Below, piece by piece: positions 36,405-45,092 of a stretch of 64,000 bases of DNA (positions are counted from its first letter, which is position 1; the number at the start of each line of letters is the position of its first letter). The stretch comes from Streptosporangium lutulentum (lineage in GTDB: Bacteria; Actinomycetota; Actinomycetes; Streptosporangiales; Streptosporangiaceae). The notes under the pieces are model-generated. The model was not told the origin of the DNA. It saw only the letters and a program-made list of their open reading frames with translations, and made no database searches. The DNA is taken from contig NZ_JAUSQU010000001.1 in assembly GCF_030811455.1 (NCBI RefSeq), positions 6,324,001 to 6,388,000 of the forward strand. The letters are read 5' to 3'. Made by a program: the position numbers and the translations under genes.

Positions 36405-37757
36405 GTGACCATCACAAAAACCGCGCCGGGTCGATTCGGTGCTGCGATCATCGCACTGCTCACCGGGCTCCTCGCCATCTTCATGATCGCGCCCGCGGCC
36501 AGCGCCGCGGCGCCCGACCCCGGTGCGATCGCGTCGGGGCTGAAGGACGGCGATCACTTCTTCGTCGACCCCGCGGCCGGCCTGCCGGCGAACGCCGTCG
36601 ACGCCATGCGCAGCGCCGTCGAGCAGACCTCCTCGGTCTACCTCGGAATGCTGCCCCAAGGCTCGATCAGCAGCCAGTCGCAGGCCAGGACGCTGCTGAC
36701 CGCGGTCCGCAAGAACGTGGGCGGCAAGTCCACCATCCTGCTGATGAGCGGCACGTCACCGTTCGGCGTCTCCAACATCAGGGGCATCGACGTCGACGAG
36801 CTCCTCGGCCGTGCCAAGACGAGCACCAGCCCGACGGACAATGTGATCAACTTCGTCAAGCTGGCGGATGAGGCGGACACCACCGGTGGCTCCAGCTCCC
36901 GCTCCAGCTCGTCCTCCAGCGGCTCCAGCACGGGCGTGCTGATCGGCATCCTGGTGCTCGCCCTGGCCGGCGGCGCGGGCATCCTCTTCTACTCCCGCAA
37001 GAAGAAGAAGGACCGCGAGGTGCGCGAGGCCGCCGAGCTGGCCGCGGTCAAGCAGACCGTGGACGAAGACGTCACCAAGTTCGGTGAGGAGATCACCGAC
37101 CTCGACACCGACGTCAAGCTGCTCGGCGACAGCGCCGACCACCAGCAGGACTGGCAGCGTGCGCTCGACTCCTACGAGCGGGCCAAGACGGAGCTCACGG
37201 CGGTCAAGCGCCCTGACGATCTCCGTGGTGTGACGACCGCGCTGGAGGAGGGCCGCTACGCCCTCGCGTGCGTGAAGGCGCGCGTCAACCACCTGCCGCT
37301 CCCCGAGCGGCGGTCCCCGTGCTTCTTCAACCCGCAGCACGGCCCCTCGGTCCGTGACGTGCGCTGGGCCCCGCCCGGTGGCGCGCTGCGCGACGTGCCC
37401 GCCTGCGCGGCCGACGCGGAGGCCATCGACCGCGGCTACGAGCCCCAGACGCGTGAGGTCATGGTCAACGGCCAGCGCCGCCCCTACTACGACGCGGGCC
37501 CGGGCTACCAGCCCTACGCCCAGGGCTACTACGGCGGCTTCGGCGACGTCATGACCGGCATGCTCGTCGGCACGATGATCGGCAGCATGATGAGCGGCGG
37601 CTTCGGATACGGCGGCTACGGCGGCGCGGAGAGCGGGGGTGACTTCGGCGGGGGCGGCGACTTCGGTGGCGGCGGCGGCTGGGGTGACTTCGGCGGAGGC
37701 GGCGACTTCGGCGGAGGCGACTTCGGCGGAGGCGACTTCGGCGGAGGCGACTGGTAG
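36405..37757 (+). CDS. TPM-like exported membrane protein with Gly-Asp-Phe tail
   Basis: A 450-residue protein. A signal peptide (1-35, ending ASAAA) is followed by a region of about 120 residues resembling TPM domains (KDGDHFFVDPAAGL...VYLGMLP), a Ser-rich linker, one membrane helix (177-196) and a basic anchor (SRKKKK). A helical stretch (205-285) leads to a conserved block with NPQHGPSVRDVRWAPPGG and VPACAADA, a Met/Gly-rich hydrophobic patch (VMTGMLVGTMIGSMM) and a tail of GGGDFGG repeats. Similar proteins are known in actinomycetes but have no assigned role. GTG is preceded by AAGGAGG. A strong terminator follows. Envelope function is inference. Confidence 0.72.
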   Translation: MTITKTAPGRFGAAIIALLTGLLAIFMIAPAASAAAPDPGAIASGLKDGDHFFVDPAAGLPANAVDAMRSAVEQTSSVYLGMLPQGSISSQSQARTLLTAVRKNVGGKSTILLMSGTSPFGVSNIRGIDVDELLGRAKTSTSPTDNVINFVKLADEADTTGGSSSRSSSSSSGSSTGVLIGILVLALAGGAGILFYSRKKKKDREVREAAELAAVKQTVDEDVTKFGEEITDLDTDVKLLGDSADHQQDWQRALDSYERAKTELTAVKRPDDLRGVTTALEEGRYALACVKARVNHLPLPERRSPCFFNPQHGPSVRDVRWAPPGGALRDVPACAADAEAIDRGYEPQTREVMVNGQRRPYYDAGPGYQPYAQGYYGGFGDVMTGMLVGTMIGSMMSGGFGYGGYGGAESGGDFGGGGDFGGGGGWGDFGGGGDFGGGDFGGGDFGGGDW

Positions 37758-37838
37758 TCGGCGGCAGCCGACGCCCATCGCTTGAGAAGCCGGTGACCAC
37801 CGCCGCATGACGGCCGGCGGTCACCGCGGAGAGCCGGA

Positions 37839-37872
37839 GACGGGCACGTTCCTGAAAAGGAACGTGCCCGTC
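37839..37872. terminator. Bidirectional terminator, 15-bp stem with GAAA loop
   Basis: GACGGGCACGTTCCT (37839-37853) pairs perfectly with AGGAACGTGCCCGTC (37858-37872) around GAAA. It lies between the convergent TPM-like and LacI genes. Confidence 0.9.
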
Positions 37873-37893
37873 GTCATGCCGGGCGATGCCGGC

Positions 37894-38898
37894 TCAGGTG
37901 CTGTCGCGTACGGCCAGCCGGGGCTGGAGCAGCGTGCCGTCCGGTACGGCACCGCCTTCGAGCTTCTCCATGAGCAGTCGCACCGCCTGACGGCCGACCT
38001 CCTCGGCCGGGATCAGCACCGAGGTCAGGGCCGGGCTGGACCGTTCCGCTATGTCGTCGGGGCAGATCGCCACCACCGCGATGTCGCCGGGCACGCGCCT
38101 GCCGTACTGGCGCAGTGCCCCGAGCACGTGGTTGACCGCGGCCTCGTTGTGCACGACCAGCCCCGACAGGCCGGGCCTCGCGTCGAGCAGCTCCCCGACC
38201 TCGGCGGACACCTGGTCGAAGTTCTCCTCGCACGGCAGCGCGACTCCGGTCAGGCCGTGCCGGGCCACGGCCTCGGTGAACCCCTCCCTCGTCCGGCGGG
38301 CGAAGCCGGTGCCGCGCTCGTAGACCACCGAAGGGGCGCCGAGCAGTGCGATCTCCCGGTGCCCTCGTTCGGCCAGATGCTCCACGCAGAGCGCGCCCGC
38401 CCGCGTGAAGTCCAGATCAACGCAGGTCAGCCCGGCCGAGTCGGCGGGAAACCCGATCAGCACGCTGGGCTCGGCGAGCTCCCTGAGCAGCGGAACCCTG
38501 CTGTCGTGGAGCTCCACGTCCATCAGCACCAGCCCGTCCACCAGCGCGCTCGCCGCCGCCCGGCGAAGCCCGTCGGACCCCTCGTCAGCGGTCAGCAGCA
38601 GCACGTCGTGGTCGTACTGCCGCGCGGCGGTGACCACCGAGGTGGCGAACTGCATCAGCACCGGGACGTGCATGCCCGCCCGCAGCGGCAGGACCAGCGC
38701 GATGACGTTGGCCCGCTTGCTGGCCAGGGCCCTGGCCCCGGCGTTGGGGTGGTAGCCCAGTGCCCGCACGCTGTCCAGCACCCGCCGGCGGGTGTCGGCC
38801 GAGATCGCCCGCTTTCCGCTGAGCACGTAGGACACCGTGCTCACCGCGACTCCGGCGTGCCTGGCGACCTCGCTGATCGTCACCGCCCGCCCCGTCAT
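37894..38898 (-). CDS. LacI-family transcriptional regulator
   Basis: A 334-residue sugar-responsive repressor. The N-terminal helix-turn-helix VTISEVARHAGVAVSTVSYVLSGKRAIS and hinge YHPNAGARALASKRANVIALVLP are typical; a periplasmic-binding-like effector domain follows. It lies 146 bases behind the GH3 gene on the same strand. The twin palindromes before GH3 are its most likely targets, which would make it control its own operon. The effector is probably a sugar released by the GH3 enzyme. Confidence 0.92.
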   Translation of the reverse strand: MTGRAVTISEVARHAGVAVSTVSYVLSGKRAISADTRRRVLDSVRALGYHPNAGARALASKRANVIALVLPLRAGMHVPVLMQFATSVVTAARQYDHDVLLLTADEGSDGLRRAAASALVDGLVLMDVELHDSRVPLLRELAEPSVLIGFPADSAGLTCVDLDFTRAGALCVEHLAERGHREIALLGAPSVVYERGTGFARRTREGFTEAVARHGLTGVALPCEENFDQVSAEVGELLDARPGLSGLVVHNEAAVNHVLGALRQYGRRVPGDIAVVAICPDDIAERSSPALTSVLIPAEEVGRQAVRLLMEKLEGGAVPDGTLLQPRLAVRDST

Positions 38899-39044
38899 GC
38901 TCCCCCCTCGTCCGGTGGCCGGGAACCCGCGTTCGCGGGCGCCCCGCGGCCACCGGCCGCCTCGTCACCCTGGCTCATGCGGTCCTCTCACCCGGCCGCT
39001 CGGAACCGTGTTCGGCGACGCCCCATACCTACCGGCTTCCTCGG

Positions 39045-41816
39045 TCATGCGCGTTTCCCAAAGTCGAGGGTGGCCACGGTGATTCCCGCGTTCTCGAGCA
39101 CCACATAAAGATCGTGCACTCCACGGGCGTCCGCAAGGCCGGTACGCAACTCGGCGAGGTCGTAGCGGCCGGCCCGGGGAACGGGAAGGGCGCCGACGAC
39201 CGGCCCATAGAGGGGATCGTCCAGCCGCAGGGTGATCACGCCGCCCTCGGTGCCGGCCGCCCGGACCGCCGCCGAGTCGGCCCCCGCCCCGAAGTCGACC
39301 GAGCGGAACAGGATCCACGCCCCCTCGGCCGTGGACCGTACGGCGTCGCCGGAGACCTTGGCCGCGTCCACGAACGCCACCGAGTCGTACTCGTCGTGGT
39401 TCACCGCGGGGATCGGGCCCGCGAGGGCGGCGCGGGGCGGGATGATCTCGCCCTCGACGTGGAAGCGGGCGCTCAGGCGGAGGTCGCGGGCGGAGCCGCC
39501 GACCATGATCTTGTGGGGCGCGTCCTCGACGACGAACCGGTTCCTGGTGACGTCCCAGAAGGCCAGCTCGCCGACGTCGAAGGTCCAGCGGACCTCGGTG
39601 CTCTCCCCGGGGGCGAGCCGCACCTTGACGAAGCCCCGCAGGCGGCGCAGGGCCTGCTTGACCCGGGAGCGCTGCTGGTGGGAGTAGATCTGGACGACCT
39701 CCACCCCGGCGCGGGAGCCGGTGTTGGTGACGGTGGCCGAGACGGTGACCCTGCCCTCCAGCACCGACACGGTCAGGTCGTCGTAGCCGAAGGTGGTGTA
39801 GCTGAGCCCGTGGCCGAAGGGGTAGAGGGGGGTGCCTCTGAAGTACTGGTAGGTCGCGTCGGTGGCGATGATGTCGTAGTCGAGCAGGTCGGGCAGCTCG
39901 CACGCCGAGCGGTACCAGGTCTGGGTGAGCCGCCCCTCGGGGTCGGCGTCGCCGAACAGCACCTCGGCCAGCGCGTGGCCGTACTCCTGGCCCCCGTGCG
40001 ACGACCACAGCACCGCGGGCAGGTCCTCGTCGGCCCAGGTGACCGGGTAACCGCTGCTGATCACCATGACGGTTCTGGGGTTGGCCGCGCGCACGGCCCT
40101 GACCACGGCCTCCTGCGCGGCGGGCAGGTCCAGGTCGAGGCGGTCCTCGGTCTCCCTGCCGTTGACCAGCGGGTGGTCGCCGACGACCACCACGGCCACG
40201 TCCGCCGTCGCGGCGAGGGCGGCGGCGGCCTCGGCGCCGTTGACGATCCGCTCCATCGTCAGCCAGACGGCCGCGTCGGCGTCGTCGACCAGGCGGAACA
40301 CCCCGTCCTCCAGCGCGACGTAGCGGCCGGTGGAGATGTGCCGGAGCGCCAGCGTGCCGCGCGGCCGGTCCTCCATCCGGAAGGTCTGGCGCACCTCCCA
40401 GCCGCTGGGGCCCGGCTGGTCGTTGACCAGCACGCCGTCGTCGTCCACCGACAGGTGGCGTCCGGTCGCCACGGCCCGCAGCGCGTATGATCCGCCGCCC
40501 CAGTCGAAGAGGTCGAACGGGTCCGGCTCGGCGCCGATCCCGAGGGGCCCGCCGTCGAGGTCGACGATGACCGGACCGCCCTCGGCGGACAGCGTGACCC
40601 GGTCCACGGCCTCGCAGAACAGGGTCTCGCATCGTTCGGAGAGCCCGGCCCGGGCGGTGACGGCGTACGGGAGCGTGCCCGAGTACCAGTCTTCCATCAG
40701 CGTGTCGCCGAGCTGGCCGATGACCGCGATCGTCGTGACCGAGGTCAGCGGGAGGATGCCGTCATTGCGCAGCAGCACGATCGAGCGCCGGGCCGCCTCG
40801 CGGGCCAGCGTCTGGTGCTCGGGGCAGTTGACGACCGCCTCGGTGATGTCGTCGTACGGTGTGGCGGGGTCGAACTCGCCCAGCCGGAAGCGGATGGACA
40901 GCGCGTGCCGTACCGCCACGTCGACGTCCGGCTCGGTGAGCAGGCCCCGTTCCAGCGCCCGGCGGATGTGTCCGAGGGTGGCCTCGGTCCGGTCGTCGTC
41001 CTGGGTGAAGCTGTCGAGTCCCGCCTTGATCGCGTGGGCGTAGGCCTCGGGAAGGTCGTCGTGGTAGGCCTGCAGCCCGGTGAGATTGCCGGGCGCGTAG
41101 GCGTCGCTGACCACCAGGACGTCGCCGGAGGCCCAGCCCCGCAGCACCTCGTTGATCAGCGGGCTGAGGTGGGCCGGCCGGCCGTTGACCAGGTTGTAGG
41201 AGGGCATCACGGCGACCGCCGCCCCGTGCTCCAGAGCGGGCCGGTAGGCGGGGAGCTCGTACTCGTGCAGCACCCGGGGCGGCAGGTCGCTGGAGGTGAC
41301 GCAGCGGTCGGTCTCGTTGTTGTAGCCGAGGAAGTGTTTGAGCGTGGGCGCGGTCTTCAACACCGTGGGATCGCTCCCACGAAGGCCGGAGGCATACGCC
41401 GTGGCCATGACACCGGTCAGCCACGGGTCCTCGGAGTAGCCCTCCTCGTTGCGGCCCCAGCGGGGGTCGCGGAGGGGGTTGACCACCGGCGCCCAGACGT
41501 TGAGCCCGGCCGCGCCCGGGTCCTTGTGGTGGAAGGCCACGACCTCGTCGCTCGTCGCCTCGCCGACCCGCCTGACCAGTTCCGGGTCCCAGGTGCTCGC
41601 CAGCCCGACCGCCTGCGGGAACACCGTCGCGGGCCCCAGCCAGGCCAGCCCGTGCAACGCCTCGGTGCCGGTGCGGAAACGGCCCAGCCCGAGCCGCCCG
41701 ACCGGTGCGTGGTACTGGTGCAGCAGCCCGATCTTCTCCTCCAGCGTCAGCCTGGCCTGAAGGTCGGCGATCCGCAGGGCGAGGGGGAGCTCCGGGTCGC
41801 GGAACGGTTCGTTCAT
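39045..41816 (-). CDS. Family 3 glycoside hydrolase with inserted trefoil-like domain
   Basis: A 923-residue beta-glycosidase, probably intracellular because no signal peptide is seen. The first domain (about 1-320) is the GH3 barrel with GTEALHG, RWGRNEEGYSEDPWLTG, KHFLGYNNET and the nucleophile Asp in VVSDAYAPGN near 236. The second GH3 domain holds VLLRNDGILPL. An insert at about 440-522 (YALRAVATGRHLSV..., LALRHISTGRYVAL) resembles a fascin-like beta-trefoil, where related enzymes often have a PA14 domain. A fibronectin-III-like end follows. Start ATG 41816 was preferred over ATG 41828 because AAGGG is then well spaced. Probably beta-glucoside or beta-xyloside; the specificity is not visible. 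Confidence 0.9.
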   Translation of the reverse strand: MNEPFRDPELPLALRIADLQARLTLEEKIGLLHQYHAPVGRLGLGRFRTGTEALHGLAWLGPATVFPQAVGLASTWDPELVRRVGEATSDEVVAFHHKDPGAAGLNVWAPVVNPLRDPRWGRNEEGYSEDPWLTGVMATAYASGLRGSDPTVLKTAPTLKHFLGYNNETDRCVTSSDLPPRVLHEYELPAYRPALEHGAAVAVMPSYNLVNGRPAHLSPLINEVLRGWASGDVLVVSDAYAPGNLTGLQAYHDDLPEAYAHAIKAGLDSFTQDDDRTEATLGHIRRALERGLLTEPDVDVAVRHALSIRFRLGEFDPATPYDDITEAVVNCPEHQTLAREAARRSIVLLRNDGILPLTSVTTIAVIGQLGDTLMEDWYSGTLPYAVTARAGLSERCETLFCEAVDRVTLSAEGGPVIVDLDGGPLGIGAEPDPFDLFDWGGGSYALRAVATGRHLSVDDDGVLVNDQPGPSGWEVRQTFRMEDRPRGTLALRHISTGRYVALEDGVFRLVDDADAAVWLTMERIVNGAEAAAALAATADVAVVVVGDHPLVNGRETEDRLDLDLPAAQEAVVRAVRAANPRTVMVISSGYPVTWADEDLPAVLWSSHGGQEYGHALAEVLFGDADPEGRLTQTWYRSACELPDLLDYDIIATDATYQYFRGTPLYPFGHGLSYTTFGYDDLTVSVLEGRVTVSATVTNTGSRAGVEVVQIYSHQQRSRVKQALRRLRGFVKVRLAPGESTEVRWTFDVGELAFWDVTRNRFVVEDAPHKIMVGGSARDLRLSARFHVEGEIIPPRAALAGPIPAVNHDEYDSVAFVDAAKVSGDAVRSTAEGAWILFRSVDFGAGADSAAVRAAGTEGGVITLRLDDPLYGPVVGALPVPRAGRYDLAELRTGLADARGVHDLYVVLENAGITVATLDFGKRA

Positions 41817-41839
41817 GGGGGGGACCATCCCTTGGAGAG

Positions 41840-41857
41840 CGTCGAAGCGCTTCGACG
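41840..41857. promoter_or_regulatory. LacI-type operator 1, proximal to GH3
   Basis: CGTCGAAGCGCTTCGACG is a perfect 18-bp palindrome with a central CG, typical of LacI-family sites, starting 24 bases before the GH3 ATG. A repressor here would block transcription. Confidence 0.82.
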
Positions 41858-41881
41858 AGCGCCCGTGAAAACGCGCCTCTG

Positions 41882-41895
41882 TCGAAGCGCTTCGA
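41882..41895. promoter_or_regulatory. LacI-type operator 2, distal
   Basis: TCGAAGCGCTTCGA repeats the core of the first site exactly, with centres 40 bp apart. This spacing is close to four helix turns and suits cooperative binding or a small loop. Confidence 0.8.
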
Positions 41896-41978
41896 TGATC
41901 GGTCCAGGAAAACTCCGTTCGTTACACGCGTGTTTCGAGCGGAGCTTCCCTGAAGGGTGCACTTCTGTGAGGCTCAGG

Positions 41979-43184
41979 TCAAGAGACTCGGGGCAAACGG
42001 CCCGAATCCACCGAGTCGAGAACGCGCGCGGCACCCCCCAGGGCCGCCGCGCCGTACCCCAGGGTGGAGGCCACGACCCTGCAGCCCCCGAGGTCCGGCG
42101 CGATCGTGCGCCCCCGCAGCTCGGCCTCCACCTCGGGCAGCAGCCACGGCGCCAGCGGCACGTAGTAGCCGCCCAGGATGACCACGTCGGGGTTGAGCAG
42201 GTTGGCCATCATGGCCACGCCCTTGCCGAGGTTGCGGCCCACGGTGCCCAGCACGTTGAGTGTGCGGGGGTCGCCCGCGTGGGCCAGCCGTACCACCTCG
42301 TCGAGCTCGACCTCGACCTCAGCGGGGGAGAGCGCGGCGTGCTCCAGCACCGCCCCGATCCCGGCGACGGCCTCCAGGCAGCCCAGCCGCCCGCAGCGGC
42401 ACTCGGCGCCGAGCGGATCGAGCTGGATGTGGCCGATCTCCCCGGCGTATCCCCGCCCGCCGCGACGGAGCCGCCCGTCGAGGATGACCCCGGCGCCGAC
42501 CCCGATCTCGCCGGTGAGATAGACCAGGTTGGCCACTCCCGCCTGCGAGCCGAAACGGTGCTCGGCCAGGGCCGCGAGGTTGGCGTCGTTGTCGACCTGA
42601 ACGGAGAAGCCCGGGTCGCGCAGGGCCTTCGCGAGGTCGCCGGACAGATCGACGTCATGCCAGCCGAGGTTGGGTGCGATGCGCACGGAGCCGTCCGTGC
42701 CGACCAGCCCCGGCACGCCCACGGTGAGGCCGAGGACCTGGCGCTCCTCCTTCGCCATCCGGTTCACCACCCGGCGGACGATCGCCGCGACGCTCGCGAT
42801 GGCCTGACCGGCCGTGACGGTCGCGCCGGCGAAGGAGCGCCGCCAGGACAGCAGCCTCTCCCCCGACAGGTCCACCGCGACGGCGGTGACGTAGTCGACG
42901 TTGATCTCGATGCCGATCGCGGCGTACGGCGAGCCGTCGAGCACCAGCATCGTGGCCGGGCGGCCGACGCGATTCTCGGTCAGCCCGGTCTCCCTGACCA
43001 GACGGCGGTCGATCAGGTCGGCGACCAGGCTCGACACGGTCGCCTTGTTGAGGCCCGTGGAGGCCGCGATGTCCGCCCGCGAGCACGGCGCGTGCTCGCG
43101 CACGAACCTCAACACAACGGCGAGGTTGGTGGCCCGGACGTCGGCGAAGTCGGCCGGCTGCGGGTCAGTCGTAGATGTGATCAA
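41979..43184 (-). CDS. ROK-family transcriptional regulator
   Basis: A 401-residue repressor of the NagC/XylR type. A MarR-like winged helix (DIAASTGLNKATVSSLVADLIDRRLV) precedes the ROK sugar-kinase fold, with zinc motif CRCGRLGCLE and GEIGHIQLDPLG. The DNA-binding domain marks it as regulator rather than kinase. The start codon is unclear: TTG 43184 gives the expected N-terminus. It is divergent from the importer operon across 213 bases containing an inverted repeat, so it probably controls that operon. The effector is unknown. Confidence 0.9.
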   Translation of the reverse strand: MITSTTDPQPADFADVRATNLAVVLRFVREHAPCSRADIAASTGLNKATVSSLVADLIDRRLVRETGLTENRVGRPATMLVLDGSPYAAIGIEINVDYVTAVAVDLSGERLLSWRRSFAGATVTAGQAIASVAAIVRRVVNRMAKEERQVLGLTVGVPGLVGTDGSVRIAPNLGWHDVDLSGDLAKALRDPGFSVQVDNDANLAALAEHRFGSQAGVANLVYLTGEIGVGAGVILDGRLRRGGRGYAGEIGHIQLDPLGAECRCGRLGCLEAVAGIGAVLEHAALSPAEVEVELDEVVRLAHAGDPRTLNVLGTVGRNLGKGVAMMANLLNPDVVILGGYYVPLAPWLLPEVEAELRGRTIAPDLGGCRVVASTLGYGAAALGGAARVLDSVDSGRLPRVS

Positions 43185-43304
43185 GGTCAGTCCCGCTCCC
43201 GCTCGGCCAAGCTGGCCCCATCATGCCCCATCGTTCACCAATCTGTGACCGCCCTCCGGCGTCCGGCGATCGGCGGTCCCTTGTGGCGGAGGTCACCCTC
43301 GACT

Positions 43305-43333
43305 AATTTGTTTGGTCGAAAGACGAACTAATT
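43305..43333. promoter_or_regulatory. Inverted repeat between ROK and importer genes
   Basis: AATTTGTTTGG (43305-43315) and the reverse complement of CGAACTAATT (43324-43333) match in AATTnGTTnG. The AT-rich dyad resembles ROK-repressor sites and is 65 bases before the importer start. Confidence 0.55.
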
Positions 43334-43397
43334 CTACGCACAGCCATCCCCCACCGACACCCCCTGACACGTGTCGAACCAATGAAGGGAGCGCGCC

Positions 43398-45092
43398 GTG
43401 AATGATCTCCCCCGAGGCGCGACGACCAGCCGCCGCGGGTTCCTCGGCCTGGTAGGACTCAGCGCCACGATGGTCGCCGGCGGCGGCCTGCTCAGCGCGT
43501 GCTCCACGCCGAGCGGCCCCAGGCCGGGCAGCGGAGGCGCCACGGCGGCGGCAGCGGACAGGCTGACGTCCCTGACCCCCACGTACACCGCCTTCCCCGG
43601 CGTCAAACCCGACGTCCCGGGTACCGTCTCCACCCTGCCCGGAGTGCCCGACGTCAGCGGCGGTTTCACCACCTACCCCGCCGCCCCCACCGCCGCCCTC
43701 TCCCAGAAGGCGGGCAGGGGCGGCACCTACAAGGCCATGACGCCGCTGTGGGGCCCGCCGCCGCCCGGCCTCGCGGACAACTCCTACTTCCAGGCCGTCA
43801 ACGCCGACATCGGCGCGACCGTGGAGTTCCAGATCACCGACGGCAACGTCTACGGCGACAAGACGATCGCCCGGCTCGCCGCGGGGGACATCCCGGAGAT
43901 CATGGTCATCCCCAGCTGGGAGATCGAGAAGATGGCGGACTTCAACACCGCCGTCGACCAGGCCTTCGAGGACCTCACCCCCTATCTGCAGGGCGACAAG
44001 GTCAAGCCGTACCCCCTGCTGGCCAACCTGCCGACCGCCGCATGGCAGTGGTCGGTCTGGAACAACAAGCTGATGGCCGTGCCGTACCCCACCGAGCCGT
44101 ACCCCTATGCCCTGCTCTACCGCAAGGACCTGTTCGCCAAGAACGGCTGGAACGAGAACCCCACGACCGCCGACGAGCTCTACCTGCTCGGCAAGGAGAT
44201 CACCGACCCCAAGGCCAAGCGCTGGGCGTTCGGCAGCATCCACGAGATGATGTGGCCGACCTTCGGCATCCCGCAGGAGTGGCGCTACGAGGGCGGAAAA
44301 CTCGTCTACAAGTATGAGACGCCCGAGTTCGAGCCGATGCTCGCGTTCATGCAGAAGATCTACAAGGAGGATCTGGTCCACCCGAACGTCGTCGGCAGCA
44401 AGGGCGCCAACGAGAAGGACCTGATCGGGGCCGGGCAGATCCTCGTCTACCGCGACGGGCTCGGCGGCTGGAAGGAGCTGCTCCAGCAGCACACCGGCAA
44501 GAACCCCGAGTTCGCCCTGGGCGCCTTGCCGCTGTTCGCCCACGACGGCGGCACGCCGATCATGTATCACAACACCGCGGCGGGCATCTTCACCTTCATC
44601 AAGAAGGGTCTCCCGAAGGAGAAGGTGGAGGAGATCCTCTCCATCCTCAACTGGTCGGCGGCGCCGTACGGGACCAAGGAATACGAGCTCGCCAACTTCG
44701 GGGTGGAGGGAAAGCACTTCACCCGGGGCGCGAACGGCATCCCGGAGCTCAACGACCTCGGCCGCAAGGAGGTCGCCCCCACCTACAGCTTCCTCGGCGG
44801 GCGTCCGCTGTTCGTGGACTGGCCCTTTCCCGAGGCGGTCAAACTCAACATGGAGTGGCAGAACGCCGGCTTCAAGTACATCGAGAAGATCCCCTTCGAC
44901 GGGATCCGGGTCCAGCGGCCGTCCAAGATGTCCGGCCTGCAGATTCCCACCGAGGACAAGTTCACCGACATCATGCGGGGGCGACGTCCGGTGAGCGACC
45001 TCAAACAGATCGTCAGCGAGTGGCGGAGAGACGGCGGCGACGAGGCCCGCGACTTCTACATGAAGGTCCTGCGGGACAACGGCCGTGCTTAG
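43398..45092 (+). CDS. Sugar ABC importer substrate-binding lipoprotein (LplA-like)
   Basis: A 564-residue extracellular binding protein. SRRGFLG at 11-17 is a twin-arginine motif, and LLSAC gives Cys35 as the lipidated residue, so it is exported folded and anchored outside. The domain resembles family 1 oligosaccharide-binding proteins of the LplA type (about 540 residues). GTG 43398 has GGGAG before it. The two permeases follow with overlaps; no ATPase gene is present, as is usual for actinobacterial carbohydrate importers, which share MsiK. Substrate is unknown, probably an oligosaccharide linked to the GH3 enzyme. Confidence 0.92.
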   Translation: MNDLPRGATTSRRGFLGLVGLSATMVAGGGLLSACSTPSGPRPGSGGATAAAADRLTSLTPTYTAFPGVKPDVPGTVSTLPGVPDVSGGFTTYPAAPTAALSQKAGRGGTYKAMTPLWGPPPPGLADNSYFQAVNADIGATVEFQITDGNVYGDKTIARLAAGDIPEIMVIPSWEIEKMADFNTAVDQAFEDLTPYLQGDKVKPYPLLANLPTAAWQWSVWNNKLMAVPYPTEPYPYALLYRKDLFAKNGWNENPTTADELYLLGKEITDPKAKRWAFGSIHEMMWPTFGIPQEWRYEGGKLVYKYETPEFEPMLAFMQKIYKEDLVHPNVVGSKGANEKDLIGAGQILVYRDGLGGWKELLQQHTGKNPEFALGALPLFAHDGGTPIMYHNTAAGIFTFIKKGLPKEKVEEILSILNWSAAPYGTKEYELANFGVEGKHFTRGANGIPELNDLGRKEVAPTYSFLGGRPLFVDWPFPEAVKLNMEWQNAGFKYIEKIPFDGIRVQRPSKMSGLQIPTEDKFTDIMRGRRPVSDLKQIVSEWRRDGGDEARDFYMKVLRDNGRA

